Program-made: the position numbers and the translations under genes
Source: Polytrichum commune
Taxonomy: Eukaryota > Streptophyta > Polytrichopsida > Polytrichales > Polytrichaceae
DNA: 64,000 bases
NCBI GenBank assembly: GCA_950295325.1
Contig: OX485803.1
Span: 56,063,554 to 56,127,553, forward strand
Direction: 5' to 3'
In this document: positions 22,269 through 33,471 of the stretch, piece by piece
Numbering within the stretch: the stretch's first letter is position 1
Layout: each line of letters opens with the position of its first letter
The notes under the pieces: model-generated
What the model was told of the DNA's origin: nothing
The model's input: the letters and a program-made list of their open reading frames with translations, nothing else
Databases searched by the model: none

Positions 22269-22730
22269 TAGCATGTTAATTTATTAACGTTAAGAAAACT
22301 TGCGTGACTTTAAGGATGAGCTCTTAAGTCACCTTTTAGTCAATTCGCTTTATTTGTGGAGTTTACATATAGCTCTATTGTTGATGACATTTGCACTCTT
22401 CATGATACCATACATAGCACTCAAATAAATATAGGTGTGCGATTAATGGTTGGTTTAGAATATAGTGAAGGATTGCGTTGGTCAAGAATTTTAGGGGAAT
22501 GGAGCAATATGAGTGGCTATGAAATGGGTTCTTCACTTGCCACGGTTTGCACTATAGCCAAGACTTTTCCAGCGGAGAACTTCAAACATGAGTAAAAAAA
22601 TGACATGGTTGTCAACATGACAACAATTTTTGCTAGTGGAGTTCTTTAGAGGTCAAAGTTTCTTGGGTAACCTCAAACCCCCAAACAATAAACTTGGCCT
22701 CTAGAGAACTCCGACCTGAGGCATTTTTAT

Positions 22731-23270
22731 TTGTTGTTTTCCATCTTGTCTGCCATACCAACCGTTGCCTCAATATATGACATTGTGCCCTCGTTTGGTG
22801 TAATGGTTTGGGGGTGCCACGCTAGAACACTATTGATGTGGATTTTTTTGGTTGAGTGGTTGGGTGGGGACGTGGGTGGGGATCTTCAGTTCAAGGGAAA
22901 TTCTAGCATGGAAGGCTGCAACCTGGATGTGACACTAACAGTGCATGTGGCATTTTCCTTATGTGAATGGAAAGCATTTGTGGGTGGTCATTTCTACATG
23001 CGGTGTAAGCAAAGACTAACTACATTGTGCTCTTCATTACCAACATTGGGAGCAAGCATGGTCAAGTATATGGAAAAAATGCTATGGTATACTAAAACCA
23101 TAATTTTTTTGGTCAAACACCAGAAAATAGTAGCAAAGGTTTGTTTGAAGTCAATTCTTTTCATGGCAACCCGTATTGTTGTGTTAGTTACTCATATATA
23201 AAATATCAAGATGAGATCTTCAAAGATTATCATTTAAAGCCTTGCTCAAAAAGTAATGGCTACATCTGGT
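22731..23270 (+). pseudogene. Replitron-like element, upstream coding part
   Basis: A 156-codon open frame (22731-23201) lies upstream of, and in the same orientation as, the HUH-endonuclease remnant at 24.0 kb. After a one-base slip the coding look continues to about 23270 (residues YQDEIFKDYHLKPCSKS, then an FWT end). A GTAAAT there could be a splice donor, making 23271 to about 24010 an intron; a MITE sits inside that interval. Sequence from about 23050 to 23930 recurs, diverged, at 62.58-63.28 kb, so this is repeated DNA rather than a host gene. Residues around EWKAFVGGHFYMR and MVKYMEKML look protein-like, but I cannot assign a domain. Assignment to the Replitron rests on position and orientation. 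Confidence 0.45.
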
Positions 23271-23356
23271 TTTGGACGTAAATTTCACGACCTTGGATAT
23301 TTTGAAGTTGGATTTTCTTCGCATATTCCTTGAAATCATTATAACTACGATTGCAC

Positions 23357-23765
23357 CACGGGGAGGTCACTTCATTGTCAAGTTGACACCACGTGCGGAC
23401 AAAGTTTGCTACCCCTATATTACATGCCATATATAATTTTAAAATTTATGATATTTTTTCTACATATACATAACCATTGATAGTATCTTTTGTATTATTT
23501 TTTGAAATTTTTAGTCATCTTTATTTTTTTAGTAATTGTTTTAGTTCAATTCTATGTCATTCTAGTTAGAAACGGTATGTTTTATGAAAAAAACAAATCA
23601 TCAAATTTAGTTACCACTTTTAACTATGTCATAGGTAATGTGTATATCTACTCATGAAAACAATTTGATAAAATTTTGACCCATTTTGGTGGTGCAACTT
23701 ACCAAAAGAAGATTTTTTTTGGTCGCACGTGGTGTTCAACTTGACAATGGAGTGATCTACCCGTG
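23357..23765. mobile_element. hAT-like MITE, 409 bp, 8-bp TSD
   Basis: Terminal inverted repeats begin CACGGGGAGGTCACTTCATT on the left and end in the diverged complement ...AATGGAGTGATCTACCCGTG. Both flanks carry GATTGCAC (23349-23356 and 23766-23773), an 8-bp target duplication as made by hAT transposases. No coding capacity. The related locus at about 62.9 kb lacks the insertion, acting as an empty site and confirming the ends. A second member is at 30949-31614. Seen: TIRs, TSD, empty site. Inferred: superfamily. Confidence 0.85.
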
Positions 23766-24010
23766 GATTGCACCATTGCAACAAATTAGAATAAACATAA
23801 ATTTAATGTAATTTTCATATTTTATACAACATTCAAAGTTAGTGTATAGTTTTGAAACACATTCACTAAAACCTATGCATGGTAATTGAGTTGTGTACTT
23901 GACCGTGCTTGTGCCCCACTCTATATCATCTTCGTTTCATAACAATTGTAGCTTGGTTGTTTTGTTCCAACAACGACATTCAATAATTTTTTGTTTGTTC
24001 ATTTGTTTGT

Positions 24011-25042
24011 GTGGCCATGGCCCCGAGGATGAAGGCTCTCACATGTTTGCAAGCGGAGGAACGCACATGCACATGTTTGAAATACTTTGAAGCTTCAGTT
24101 GTAGTTGCCGTTGGGGGTGTTGATGTAGACATTGCTCTCCTTGGGAAGTTGAGGAAATTTATTGGGGTTAGTATTGCTAGGTTTTGCTGCATAGAGAGGT
24201 GTGGTGCATTGACCCATAAGTATTTTCAAATGATTGTTAAAGGAAATTTTAGTAGTCTTCTAGTTTTGAACAAGAAAATTGAAGGTTTGTTCGGGATGGG
24301 ATATGAGACCTCCAATGGGCATGTTGTCTCTTCCAAGAAGTTGATGGATGACGACTTGCACACCTTCAAGGGCATGATTGGGTATTATATGAAGGACAAC
24401 AGTGAGGACCATTTTGAGTTCGTGCACCACAACGTGCGGGCCGATGACATGTATGATGGCAAAATGAAGTCTGCCAAATGTAGTAAGGTTGGATCAAACG
24501 ATCGTGTGAATCTTTGCCATAGCAATGTGTTGCAACATGCTCATCAATGGGCCCATTTTCGTATGAAGAAGTATCTTGGTGTTACTCTTGTCGGAACTTT
24601 ATACCACATATGCAAAAGTGTCATTTTTACCCGAATCCAACATGGTGATCCCATTGCAATCCACGGGTATGGATGTAAGGAGTGCAACCTCAATATGGAA
24701 AATCATGATGAGTCCTCATGACATTGCCATGGAAGAAATGTCCAATGTGTTCTTTGACACGGTGTTAAGCGTTATGAACATGAGGTATTTCAATGCTCAA
24801 AAACCATATATCGCGATTTTCATGATGTTCGTCATGTTATGATGGAGACTAATGTAAGGGACGTTGAGATTAAGGAGCTCCAAGAAACATGGCTTCAAAA
24901 AGATGTAAATGAAGGCGTCGCTAATGGAGACATTGGTTGTTCCAATGCATTGGACCATGCAACTGCAACGTCTACGGCTTCCCGCAGGCATGCATCTCAT
25001 GCTTGTGAGGCAAACTACACGTACGCTGCCGCAAAATTGTAG
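24011..25042 (+). pseudogene. Replitron-like Rep (HUH endonuclease) transposase remnant
   Basis: One frame runs from 24011 to 25042, broken only by TGA at 24719 and 24755. The first segment is 236 codons. It carries an HUH-like motif THKYFQM, His at codon 69 (24215) with Tyr where a second His is expected. About 55 residues later comes GMIGYYMKDN (Tyr codons 24383/24386, Lys 24392), the arrangement of a single-tyrosine Rep catalytic motif. The following region (LSHSNVLQHAHQW, GTLYHICKS) resembles the second domain I associate with Replitron transposases. The likely original frame shifts by one near 24610-24640, where the overlapping frame (24576-24842) reads more protein-like (VIPLQSTGMDVRSATSIWK). 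It then returns to the first frame (VRDVEIKELQETWLQKDV). HUH Reps nick one strand through a Tyr-DNA intermediate. The family call comes from motif memory, without a search. It is inactive: stops, a frameshift and a lost His. Confidence 0.6.
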
Positions 25043-26017
25043 TCGGCAACCATCACGCAACCCCAATTTTGCCAACCTCTGGTCCCTCTTCTAGCGGCAT
25101 CTCCACTTCAATAAATGTTGACAATCGCGTTCCCCTATATAAACCCGTGGGAATTATCCAAAACTACACAGAAGAAGAAACCTTTTAGAGGTCTTATGTG
25201 TACTTTTCTATCTATGAATAAAGTATTCTATATTATATGCTTGATGATGTGCTTTTTTGAAGTGATCAGTTTTGTGGGGATACCTTGCCTCCCCCCCCCC
25301 CTTTAAATTCATCAATGCTTTTGTCTTGAGTGAACTTCTTCATGGACTGGTGCACTTCTTCACTGTAGTCTAAACTGACCCTAAAAGGAGTGACCACATA
25401 CCTTATCGCCAACTTGGAGGATCCAATTTCACTTGTACATGGCTATTACTAAGGAAGTGCAACTTTCCAGTCAGCCATAATACAAGTGTAACATAGCTAC
25501 TTGGAAGAACTTCATAGATGCAGAGCCATCTTGGCACTTGGTATATAAGGTGATGAGTGCTACAAATAATGGCAAAAGTTGGCGGCCCTATATGTACGGG
25601 CTGTGACCTGGGTTGGTGGTGCATGCAAAGGAATTGATGGTCTTTTCATATTAAAAGACGTGAGATCTACATGGAAAGTGTACGTATGAGTGACATTTGG
25701 AATCTTGACATGCAATTAGGTTGTCCCACACTATTTTGAACATTTATGATCTATTTATGAACAAAATGCAAACTCCTAAAGGTAGTTTCTATATAGAAAT
25801 AATTTGAAAGGCTTAAAACATTTGCATAGATAAGTTAAATAAGACATATTTTGGTGCATTGAAACTTTATGCTAGTAGTTGAAGAGGATCATCTACATTT
25901 CAAGCCTAATAACAATATACACGCACAATTTTGGCTCTTAGGTAGACAACTCTTATTCAATTGTTTTCATATTAGGAGCGATATGTGGTTCGGTATGCCT
26001 CCAAGAATATGTACTAA
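25043..26017. other. Unassigned, downstream of the Replitron relic
   Basis: The 3' terminus of the element should lie in its first few hundred bases, but I could not place it. No gene seen. Confidence 0.45.
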
Positions 26018-26280
26018 AAAGAAATGTATTTAAAGGAGATTGGACTACATGTTCAAAACATGATAACCATTTTATGCTCAATGAGTCAACATAGTTTCGT
26101 GTGTGTGTGGGGGGGGGGGGGGGACCTATATGGCCATTATGAGCACTCCAAATCTTCACTTCAATAATGGATAAGAAATTCATATGAGCTCTAAAAATTA
26201 CAAGGAAAGTGGCTACAGCCTCGGTTTGGAGTTGCTAACCATCTTGTAAGAAAAACATGTTTCACATCCTAGGAGACGTG
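26018..26280 (+). repeat. Dispersed repeat family, copy 2
   Basis: TTTAAAGGAGATTGGACTACATG, GGACCTATATGGCCAT, ATTCATATGAGCTCTAAAA and AAGTGGCTACAGCCTCGG match 47.0-47.23 kb. A GT/poly-G run (about 26100-26122) interrupts it. Confidence 0.55.
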
Positions 26281-27285
26281 GACTAGTTAGAGAAAGTTTT
26301 CAATTAGGGGTGGTTTACCTTACCTTAGGGAATGACAATATGAAAGAGTGGGTGAGGGCATGTTTGAACAAAAGCAATCACGTCATGGCTCTTGAGAGTC
26401 CTTGTTTCTCATTGGTTGAGAGTGTCACGGGCCCCTGCTTTAGGCTTACATGAATGCATTTTGGACTATAACCCATAACATTTTAGTGAATGAAAATTCC
26501 ACATAGAATCCCACATGGCTAGCATGGATCATTTTTCCCGGGATTGTAGGGGAATTTTTAGGACAATTCTTGAAAGTAGGCATGGTGGAATGTGTAGGGG
26601 GCCTAGGGGACAACCCATGACAACATGTTAAGAGCACATATTCTATTACTAATCATGGTTGATTCAAAATGTGATAGTTGGAACTACTATAGAAGGTTGC
26701 TTTTGTGTAACTACCTAACAATTTTCTAATTCAAATATTGTGAGGTATTTTTTATGATCCCATTTGGGTTTACACTTAGGACTTGTGACCTTCAAAAGAT
26801 TTTTGAGTTATGGTCCTATGAAGAGGGACTCCTGTTGTTGTCAAGGAGTAGTGACCGGCCCTAGTGTGGGCATGGTATTAGGGCATGTTGACACTATATG
26901 CATTAGGGTACGTCTCTTAAATGACCATGGTACCCCGCTTTTGGAAATTTACTACTACCAATTGAGGATATTTCATCTTGCTCACAATAACCACACTACA
27001 TATAATGTATTGCGATTTTGCCTATTCACTCCACTGCATACAAGATAAAAAACTCCTATCAAGACGAAACTCTCCCATTGTTGTGGACCAATCACTACTC
27101 CTATAGTAAGCATGGTATAACTTACAAGAGTCTCAAATTTACAACAAAAACAAGAGGTGGACGCACGCACTTTGCATGAACTAACTAAGCTTAGTCACTT
27201 ATCTAGATGCAAAATGTCTCCCTAAAAGCAAGACATAACATAATCAAGCAGTGCAAGTTCATTCATGTGGGCCCCGGGATATAAC

Positions 27286-27345
27286 CATGGGATGCCGCAG
27301 CTAGTTGAATTTGAATTGAATTTGCACTAACTGCAGCATCCCATG
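27286..27345. repeat. 60-bp hairpin, 20-bp arms
   Basis: CATGGGATGCCGCAGCTAGT pairs with ACTAACTGCAGCATCCCATG with two mismatches (G:U-tolerant), around a ~20-nt AT-rich loop. Size resembles a minimal plant microRNA foldback, but no expression evidence exists here. Confidence 0.55.
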
Positions 27346-27574
27346 AACCAACACACATTGCTTCATAATGTGAATATGTAGGAAACAACATAACCAAGTA
27401 ATGAAAGCCTTTGTTTTTGGTTCCGTCTGCACACTAGTATGGATCAGTCAACAATACAATGAGGACCATTTAAAAGACTTGAATCCAAGAAATTTCAAAG
27501 ACAGCCAGATGAAGTGCATAAGACTAGTCCGGTAGATCTCCTGAACCACTTGGAAATGTGGTTGAACTATTAAG

Positions 27575-27720
27575 GTGTGTGGGTCTTGCGTGGTCACTCT
27601 TCTTGATCGGATGCCTATATTTGTGTTATTTGTGACACATCTTATAGTTTAAAATGAACACGAAAAGGACACGTGTCACGATGATATTGGAGCATGTGCT
27701 CAAAATATAGACGTCGTTAG
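27575..27720 (+). repeat. Dispersed repeat family, copy 3
   Basis: GTGGTCACTCTTCTTG, GCCTATATTTGTGTTATTTG and ACACGTGTCACGATGATATTGG relate it to 9.6 and 46.95 kb. Confidence 0.45.
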
Positions 27721-28069
27721 GTACTCGAGGTTTAATACTGATACCATTGGGAGGGTCAGACATACGATCATTTAAAGAGAAGAAAATAAAAATCCTCACT
27801 TTTGATTCTCTTTGAAACGACGATCTTCGAGATTTGTGACTGCTATCCTAATGAGACAATTTCTAATATTGTCTTTGGGGTTGGAAGTGCCCACAATAGG
27901 GTTGCATACCTTAGATTTGTTGGTTGAAGGTCGGGTACATGGATACGTTTGACATGCTTGGGAGAATTTGGGGGACCAAGGGAAATTATTGCATACGAGA
28001 GTATTCCTCATTCATCTAGGATATGTGTATGAGAGTATATATAAGAGATACATGACATTATCCATATGA

Positions 28070-28995
28070 GGGCAAGTTTACACCATGGACCATGAAGTCA
28101 GACCATGGAAGATGGCCTTTTTCCATGGTCCGACTTCATGGTCCAACTTCCATGGTATGATTTCTTAAAAAATCAATTTACAAAGCCTTTAGGTCCCTCA
28201 CTAGGTGTGAATAAAATGTAAACCAAGAAGAATGACCATGCACCAAAAAGTAAATGTCTTCATTTTTTTAATATATACCCAGAAAATGCAGTTAAAAAAA
28301 ATCAAGTTTGACCATTCTCTTGTCTTCTTATGGGCTTCACTTGTCTTCACTTCTTGTTAAATGTGTTAAGGATGTGGCTTGCAAATCTTCTCACAACAAT
28401 CCTATTAAAAAAAAGATTAGCGATTTAATTTGTACATGTTCAATGTAATTTACCTGTGACATGTACCTTACGTTGTAGGTTGAGCATAATTTGCAACTTG
28501 CTTCACCATGTGTACTCAAATCCTTGAGTTCTAGATGTCCCACATTGTTTGGTGAACGGTTTAAGGGGTAGTGCAAGGAAGAAATGGTATGTCTCATGAG
28601 CTATGAAATGATCAAGGCACATAGAGGACAAACTTGTTTCTCAAGAGTGTATATAAAGCATACTTCATTAGCCTTACCTAGTGGGAAGAGTTGTATATAT
28701 AAAGCCCCCCCCCCCCCCAATTTTTTTTTTCTTTGAAAATTTATTATAAAAGCATTTCTCTATCATGGGCCCTTGACTTTTTCTACTAGACCACCTCTTT
28801 TGCCTCTCTCACCGCAAAACCCGTTGGACCATGTTAGTGGATTATGTAGGCCTTAAAATATGTCTTTTGGGGACCTCAACCTCCATGGTCACTCTAACAT
28901 TTTTTCCTTGATGGAAATTGAAGTGGTCCCGGGAAACCAATCAAAGCTCTTAAATGGCCATGGGACGACTTCATGGTTCATGGTGTAAAGCATCC
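28070..28995. mobile_element. PIF/Harbinger-like TIR element, copy 1
   Basis: Left end GGGCAAGTTTACACCATGG and right end CCATGGTGTAAAGCATCCC-like are inverted repeats extending through ATGGACCATGAAGTC. The TSD is not clear here. The interior shares blocks with the 32545-34028 copy (AAATGTGTTAAGGATGTGGC; GAGTTCTAGATGTCCCACAT; CGTTGGACCATGTTAGTG). Just inside the left TIR the terminal sequence is repeated in inverted order, giving a strong local hairpin at about 28083-28150. No transposase. Confidence 0.72.
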
Positions 28996-29237
28996 CCCGA
29001 GTGTGGAGGGTGGGTGGGGCCATGAATAAGTTAGACACTATTCAAGAACTACATACTTGTTATTAATTTGCCAACATTGTTATTTGAGAATCCACCCAAT
29101 AAACACGGATGAAGCACTGCCATTATATATTATTAGAATGGAATAGCTAAATAATGTTATGTGTGTGGTCCTTATGTTATCATTTTTCTTCATTGGACAC
29201 CTATGTATAGTGGTATGTGGTGACAAATGTGCTCTAA

Positions 29238-29748
29238 GGGGCGGTTTACACTATGGACCAAGAGCCATGACCAAGAAAATTAAATCATTTTCATGGTCAC
29301 GGCTCTTGGCCAAGAGCCATGACCATGAAAAATAAAAAATGGATTTTTGAGTGGCTTGGTCACTCTTGTAGTGTAAAGTGGATTTGGACCGGGACAACTT
29401 TGAGTTGATTTTTTTAATTTCTATCCCAACGATCTACAGTAACGTCAAAAAAAATCGGAAAAAAAAAATATTAAAAAAAAATCGGCCAATGGTTGATTTT
29501 CAGCTTTACGGCTCCCTTGATTTCCGTTGAGTCGAGCATTTTGCCTCGCCTCAACGGAAAACCCGTTGGACCATGGCACATTATCCAAATGGCAAATTTT
29601 AGTAGTTTTTGGGGACCTCGAAGTTAGTGGTCATTCTCCTTTTTTCAAGGTAGTGTAAAGCCAAATGGGACCAAGAGCACTTTACTCTCCAATCACAGAT
29701 TTTAGAATTTCATGGTCATGGCTCTTGGTCCATAGTGTAAACCGCCCC
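29238..29748. mobile_element. PIF/Harbinger-like TIR element, copy 2, TSD TAA
   Basis: Perfect inverted repeats of at least 36 bp begin GGGGCGGTTTACACTATG and continue through GGACCAAGAGCCATGACC. Flanking TAA at 29235-29237 and 29749-29751 is the 3-bp TWA duplication typical of PIF/Harbinger. A 40-bp near-palindrome made from the same terminal motif is centred at 29310. The interior shares ACCCGTTGGACCATG with copies 1 and 3. Non-coding. Confidence 0.88.
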
Positions 29749-29965
29749 TAAGAATGGATGCCACAAAGACATCTCGTGAAAATCATTTTTCGTAAGTGGG
29801 CCACCATTTGGACCTTACTATTTAAGGCACATGAATAAGGGGGTCGGTGTTAGAATCAACTGCACATGGCTTGGTTTATTCACACTATTGAATATAGCGA
29901 ATGGAAAACCACATATAGGTTGTGCACTCACCATCCCCTCTAGATTCAAACCACATGGATCCTAA

Positions 29966-30464
29966 GGGCCACTTCACACATGAGCCAAGAGCCATGACCA
30001 TGAACTTGTGAGAGCCCAAAAGAAAGTGTCCAAAGGCCGTCCCAAGACACCTCCAAAATCAGGTAGTGTGGTCATGGACCCTCGAGTGTAGTGTGAAGTC
30101 ATATGTGACCGGGTCCTCAACTAAATGCTATCTCAAGTAATTTCTATTCATGCAGGTCCTCACACATAATAAGATAGATTAAATCAATGATTGTGAGCGT
30201 TTGGAGTGCCATGGTCTCCTGGTTTTGTGTTAGGCCTACCTCCACGACATAGTTTTTGAAAATAGTCCAAGTGACCATGAAACATGATCCATTCAATGCC
30301 ATGTAGGAATCCACGTATACTTTACATCCGTCTTGCATTCACTTACTTTGTTCGTCCCTCAAGCGTAGTGTGAAGCGAACTTGGACCGGCTCTGCCTTTT
30401 CCACCAATGAGAGTGCTTGAAGTGTAGTGGTCACGGGCTCTCAGTCTCGTGTGTGAAGTAGCCC
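29966..30464. mobile_element. PIF/Harbinger-like TIR element, copy 3, TSD TAA
   Basis: Inverted ends GGGCCACTTCACACATGAG and ...CTCGTGTGTGAAGTAGCCC, flanked by TAA (29963-29965, 30465-30467). It shares the CCAAGAGCCATGACCATGAA subterminal motif with copy 2 but has a different interior, so it is a related subfamily. No coding capacity is evident. Confidence 0.8.
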
Positions 30465-30948
30465 TAAGATGTGGGCATTTTACAACGTATACTAGAAAAT
30501 ATGTCACGAGGTCCCGGCCTGAGTGACTAGTTGGGAGGGGTTAAGGAGTTTTATGTGCAATTAGATTGGAAGGCTCAATTGTTAACCCAATTCGAAAGGT
30601 CAATGTGATAGTCTTAAGAGAAAGAGAATCACCACTTTGGCCTCTTATGATATGAATTTGCATCCCAACTATGATATTTGAAACTCATAGTCTTTGTGAT
30701 TCTCAATTGCAAACCATATGAGATAGGTTTCAATATGATCCAACTATCAATATTATATGTGGTCTTGAAAGTGGCAACAATAGGATTGCATTATTTATTC
30801 TCTATATACAATGTGCAATAAATTGATACTAATTGGGTTTCACTTGACAAGGCGTTGGAGCTAATATTAGTGTCATGTGAATTTTTAGAGTGAATCTTTA
30901 AGGTTGTAAATCCTCTTTCAATCATCACATGAATGAGAGTTCAATTGC

Positions 30949-31614
30949 CCCGGGGAGGGCCGGGGATTCGTGGCACTCAAGTAAAATCATCCGTGCGGAT
31001 GAAAAAAACACAGGAATCATCTAAATGGCTATTTTTGGGCAATTTGATTCCGGAAATAGAGTCAAAGGCCCCGAATTGCTCTAGTGACGTCACATTCGAA
31101 TGAATCGGCCCTCAACCCCATAGGGGGGCTTTTTTTATTGGAGCCACTTCATCCACGATATCTTGGATGGATGATTTTACTTGAGTGCCACGAATCCCCA
31201 GCCCCCGGGGAGGGCACTCCATTGTCAAGTTGAAAACCATGTGCAACGGAAGTTTGCTACCCCTATATTATATGCCATAGATAATTTTAAAAATTATGAT
31301 ATTTTTCCTATATATACATATCCATTGATAATATCTTTTGTATATTTTTTTGAAATTTTTAGTCATCTCCATTTTTTCTAGTAATTTTTTTAGATCAATT
31401 CTGCGTCATTCTAGTTAGAAACGGTATGTTTTCTAGAAAAAACAAATTATCAATTTTGGTTATGAATTTTTACTATGTAATAGATACCATGTATATGTAC
31501 TCATAAATTTTTTTTGATAAAAGTTTGACCCATTTTGTTGATGCTTTTTAGAAAAAGTATATTTTTTTCCGTTGCACATAGTTTTCAACTTGACAATGGA
31601 GTGCCCTCCCCGGG
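30949..31614. mobile_element. hAT-like MITE, second copy, split by a nested MITE
   Basis: Same family as 23357-23765: termini CCCGGGGAGGGCACTCCATT and its complement at 31595-31614, with highly similar interiors (for example GTTTGCTACCCCTATATTA). The 8-bp TSD TCAATTGC is at 30941-30948 and 31615-31622. Its left terminus is interrupted at about 30957 by a 246-bp element; without it the copy is about 410 bp, matching the other member. Confidence 0.88.
30958..31203. mobile_element. 246-bp MITE with 35-bp TIRs and 9-bp TSD (Mutator-like)
   Basis: The ends are 35-bp inverted repeats, GGCYGGGGATTCGTGGCACT followed by CAAGTAAAATCATCC, differing at one position. The 9-bp CCCGGGGAG occurs at 30949-30957 and 31204-31212 as target duplication. 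It inserted into the TIR of the hAT-like MITE and so is younger. TSD length suggests Mutator. No coding capacity. The G/C-rich duplicated motif leaves a base or two of uncertainty at the ends. Confidence 0.82.
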
Positions 31615-31957
31615 TCAATTGCATATAATTGTTACAACTAGCCTTGGACTAGTACAAGTCGAGATACTTCATTTCTATGTAGAGTGTGTGGTCACATAGT
31701 AGAGTTTCTTAGTTGGTTTGTTCTCAAGAAGGCCATTATATTGTTAATGAGCTTGGGTTATTTCTCCTTGAGGGAAACCTGACGTATCCAAAATGTATTA
31801 AGTAAAGTTATGTTTAGAGATATACTTTGAATCTCCTACACAATGTGAATTACATAATCCTCTAAACTTATAAGGAGTATAGTTCCAATCATGTAAGCCA
31901 AGACAACGCTAAATCTTTTGAGATTTATATGCAGAAAATTTCAAATTGGAACTCAAT

Positions 31958-32090
31958 TTTATGGGGCTCATTTAGAGTGAATGTGTGGGACATATACTAA
32001 GACTACTCTCCTCTAAAATAACGCCACCCGATTTACCATCCCTTCTATGTAAGTGTTCAGTGTACAATGTGTGATCATGTTGTAAGTGAC
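31958..32090 (-). repeat. ~130-bp repeat shared with 38.95-39.08 kb
   Basis: Complement contains TTATTTTAGAGGA, CCCACACATTCACTCTA and ATGATCACACATTGTACAC, matching 38968-39075 in the plus orientation. Confidence 0.5.
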
Positions 32091-32945
32091 TATAGAAACA
32101 CTAAAAACGATGTGAACTAATATAAGATCTTTAACACCAACGTAGTATTTCAACGGCTTCAAAGAACACGTGCCCGGACTCTCTAGTGTACGATTTCTCA
32201 TCATTTTCACCCTCCCCTTTTATAGGTGTCATGAGACTTTACCCGTATGTAAGTAGGCATTAAATATAGTCCATAAGTTGGAAACTTGAGGACGGTGCCA
32301 GTGGCAAGTCAACAATATGTAGAATCTCATTTATTGTTTAATGGCCATGTCTAACTTATACTTGAAAGCCGTGAGGGGGGGGTATGCACACTAATTCTTG
32401 TTGTCTTTACTAGCTAAAACGTGCATAGCCTCAGTGTGCCATCATTTAGTACATTACAAGAGACAATGAATGAGTTTTTGAGGTCAACTACCTATAGGAC
32501 ATGTAACGTGTACCTAGTGAGCTCACATCCTCAATGTGACCTTAAGGCCGGTTACACTATGGACCATGAAGTTGGACCATGGAAGATGGCCTTTTATGAT
32601 GGTCTTAAAAAATTTGTTTTGAAAGCCTTGTGCCCCTCACTAGCTAGGTGTAAACTGAATGCCGACTAAGAAGAATGACCATGCACCAAAAAGTGATTGT
32701 GTTTTTTCTTTTCTTTTTTTAATTATTTTTATAAATTTAAAATACATGCCCAAAAAGGGCGGTTTGAAAAAAAATTCAAGTTTGACCATTCTCTTGTCTT
32801 CTCTTGGGCTTCACTTGTCTTCAATTCTTGTTAAATGTGTCGAAGATGTGGCTTGCAAATCTTCTCACAAAAACATTTAAAAGAACTAAGTGATTTAATT
32901 TGTACATCTTCAATGTAATTTACATGTGGCATGTACCTTGTGTTG

Positions 32946-33284
32946 TAACTACACTAAATAGGATATTTAGTATTTTGATTATATTTAATGTTGTTACCAC
33001 CATACCTTACTCAAAACTAATTTTCAATTCTTTGATAATTAGTGTTAGAAGACTTGCTAGAAGATATGTTAGAATTCTCCTTTTATCATTGTTATTTATT
33101 TTTTCATACCCTTACGAACACTACATTAAAACATGTAACTTCCACTTATTTAACATAGTTGATATTTAGTGTTTGAGTTTACATTTAATGTTACTTACTT
33201 TCATAGGGTTATTGGTATTTAGTGTATGCTTTCGTATTTAGTGTATCAAACACTTAAAATACTATTTAGTGTAGTAGAGAACTA
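32946..33284. mobile_element. TIR element nested in PIF-like copy 4
   Basis: About 339 bp bounded by CTACACTAAATAG (left) and CTATTTAGTGTAG (right), with TATTTAGTGT repeated internally near the right end. Absent from the otherwise similar 28.07-kb element, where the flanking GTTGTAG is continuous. Flanks TAA/TAG do not give a clean TSD, so the superfamily is unassigned. Confidence 0.6.
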
Positions 33285-33419
33285 TGCGAAAAAGAACCGC
33301 AATCGTTTCCCAATCAGTTCTTTTGACCACCCTAATCTATAGTCGCTAAAGGACTATAGATTTTTGTTTTTGTTTTTGTTTTTGTTTTGCATCTGTAATT
33401 TTTAAGAGTTTTGGGGCGT

Positions 33420-33471
33420 GTAATATACCGTTGGAAAGGTATTTTTCAAGACCTTTCCAATGGTATATTAC
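33420..33471. repeat. 52-bp hairpin inside PIF-like copy 4
   Basis: GTAATATACCGTTGGAAAGG(T) pairs with its complement with one mismatch in 21; loop ATTTTTCAAG. It lies in the DNA absent from the sister element at 28.07 kb. Confidence 0.65.

Larger units (their letters stand above)
26281..28069. other. Unassigned AT-rich sequence
   Basis: Contains the hairpin at 27286 and the repeat at 27575; otherwise nothing recognisable. Confidence 0.45.
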
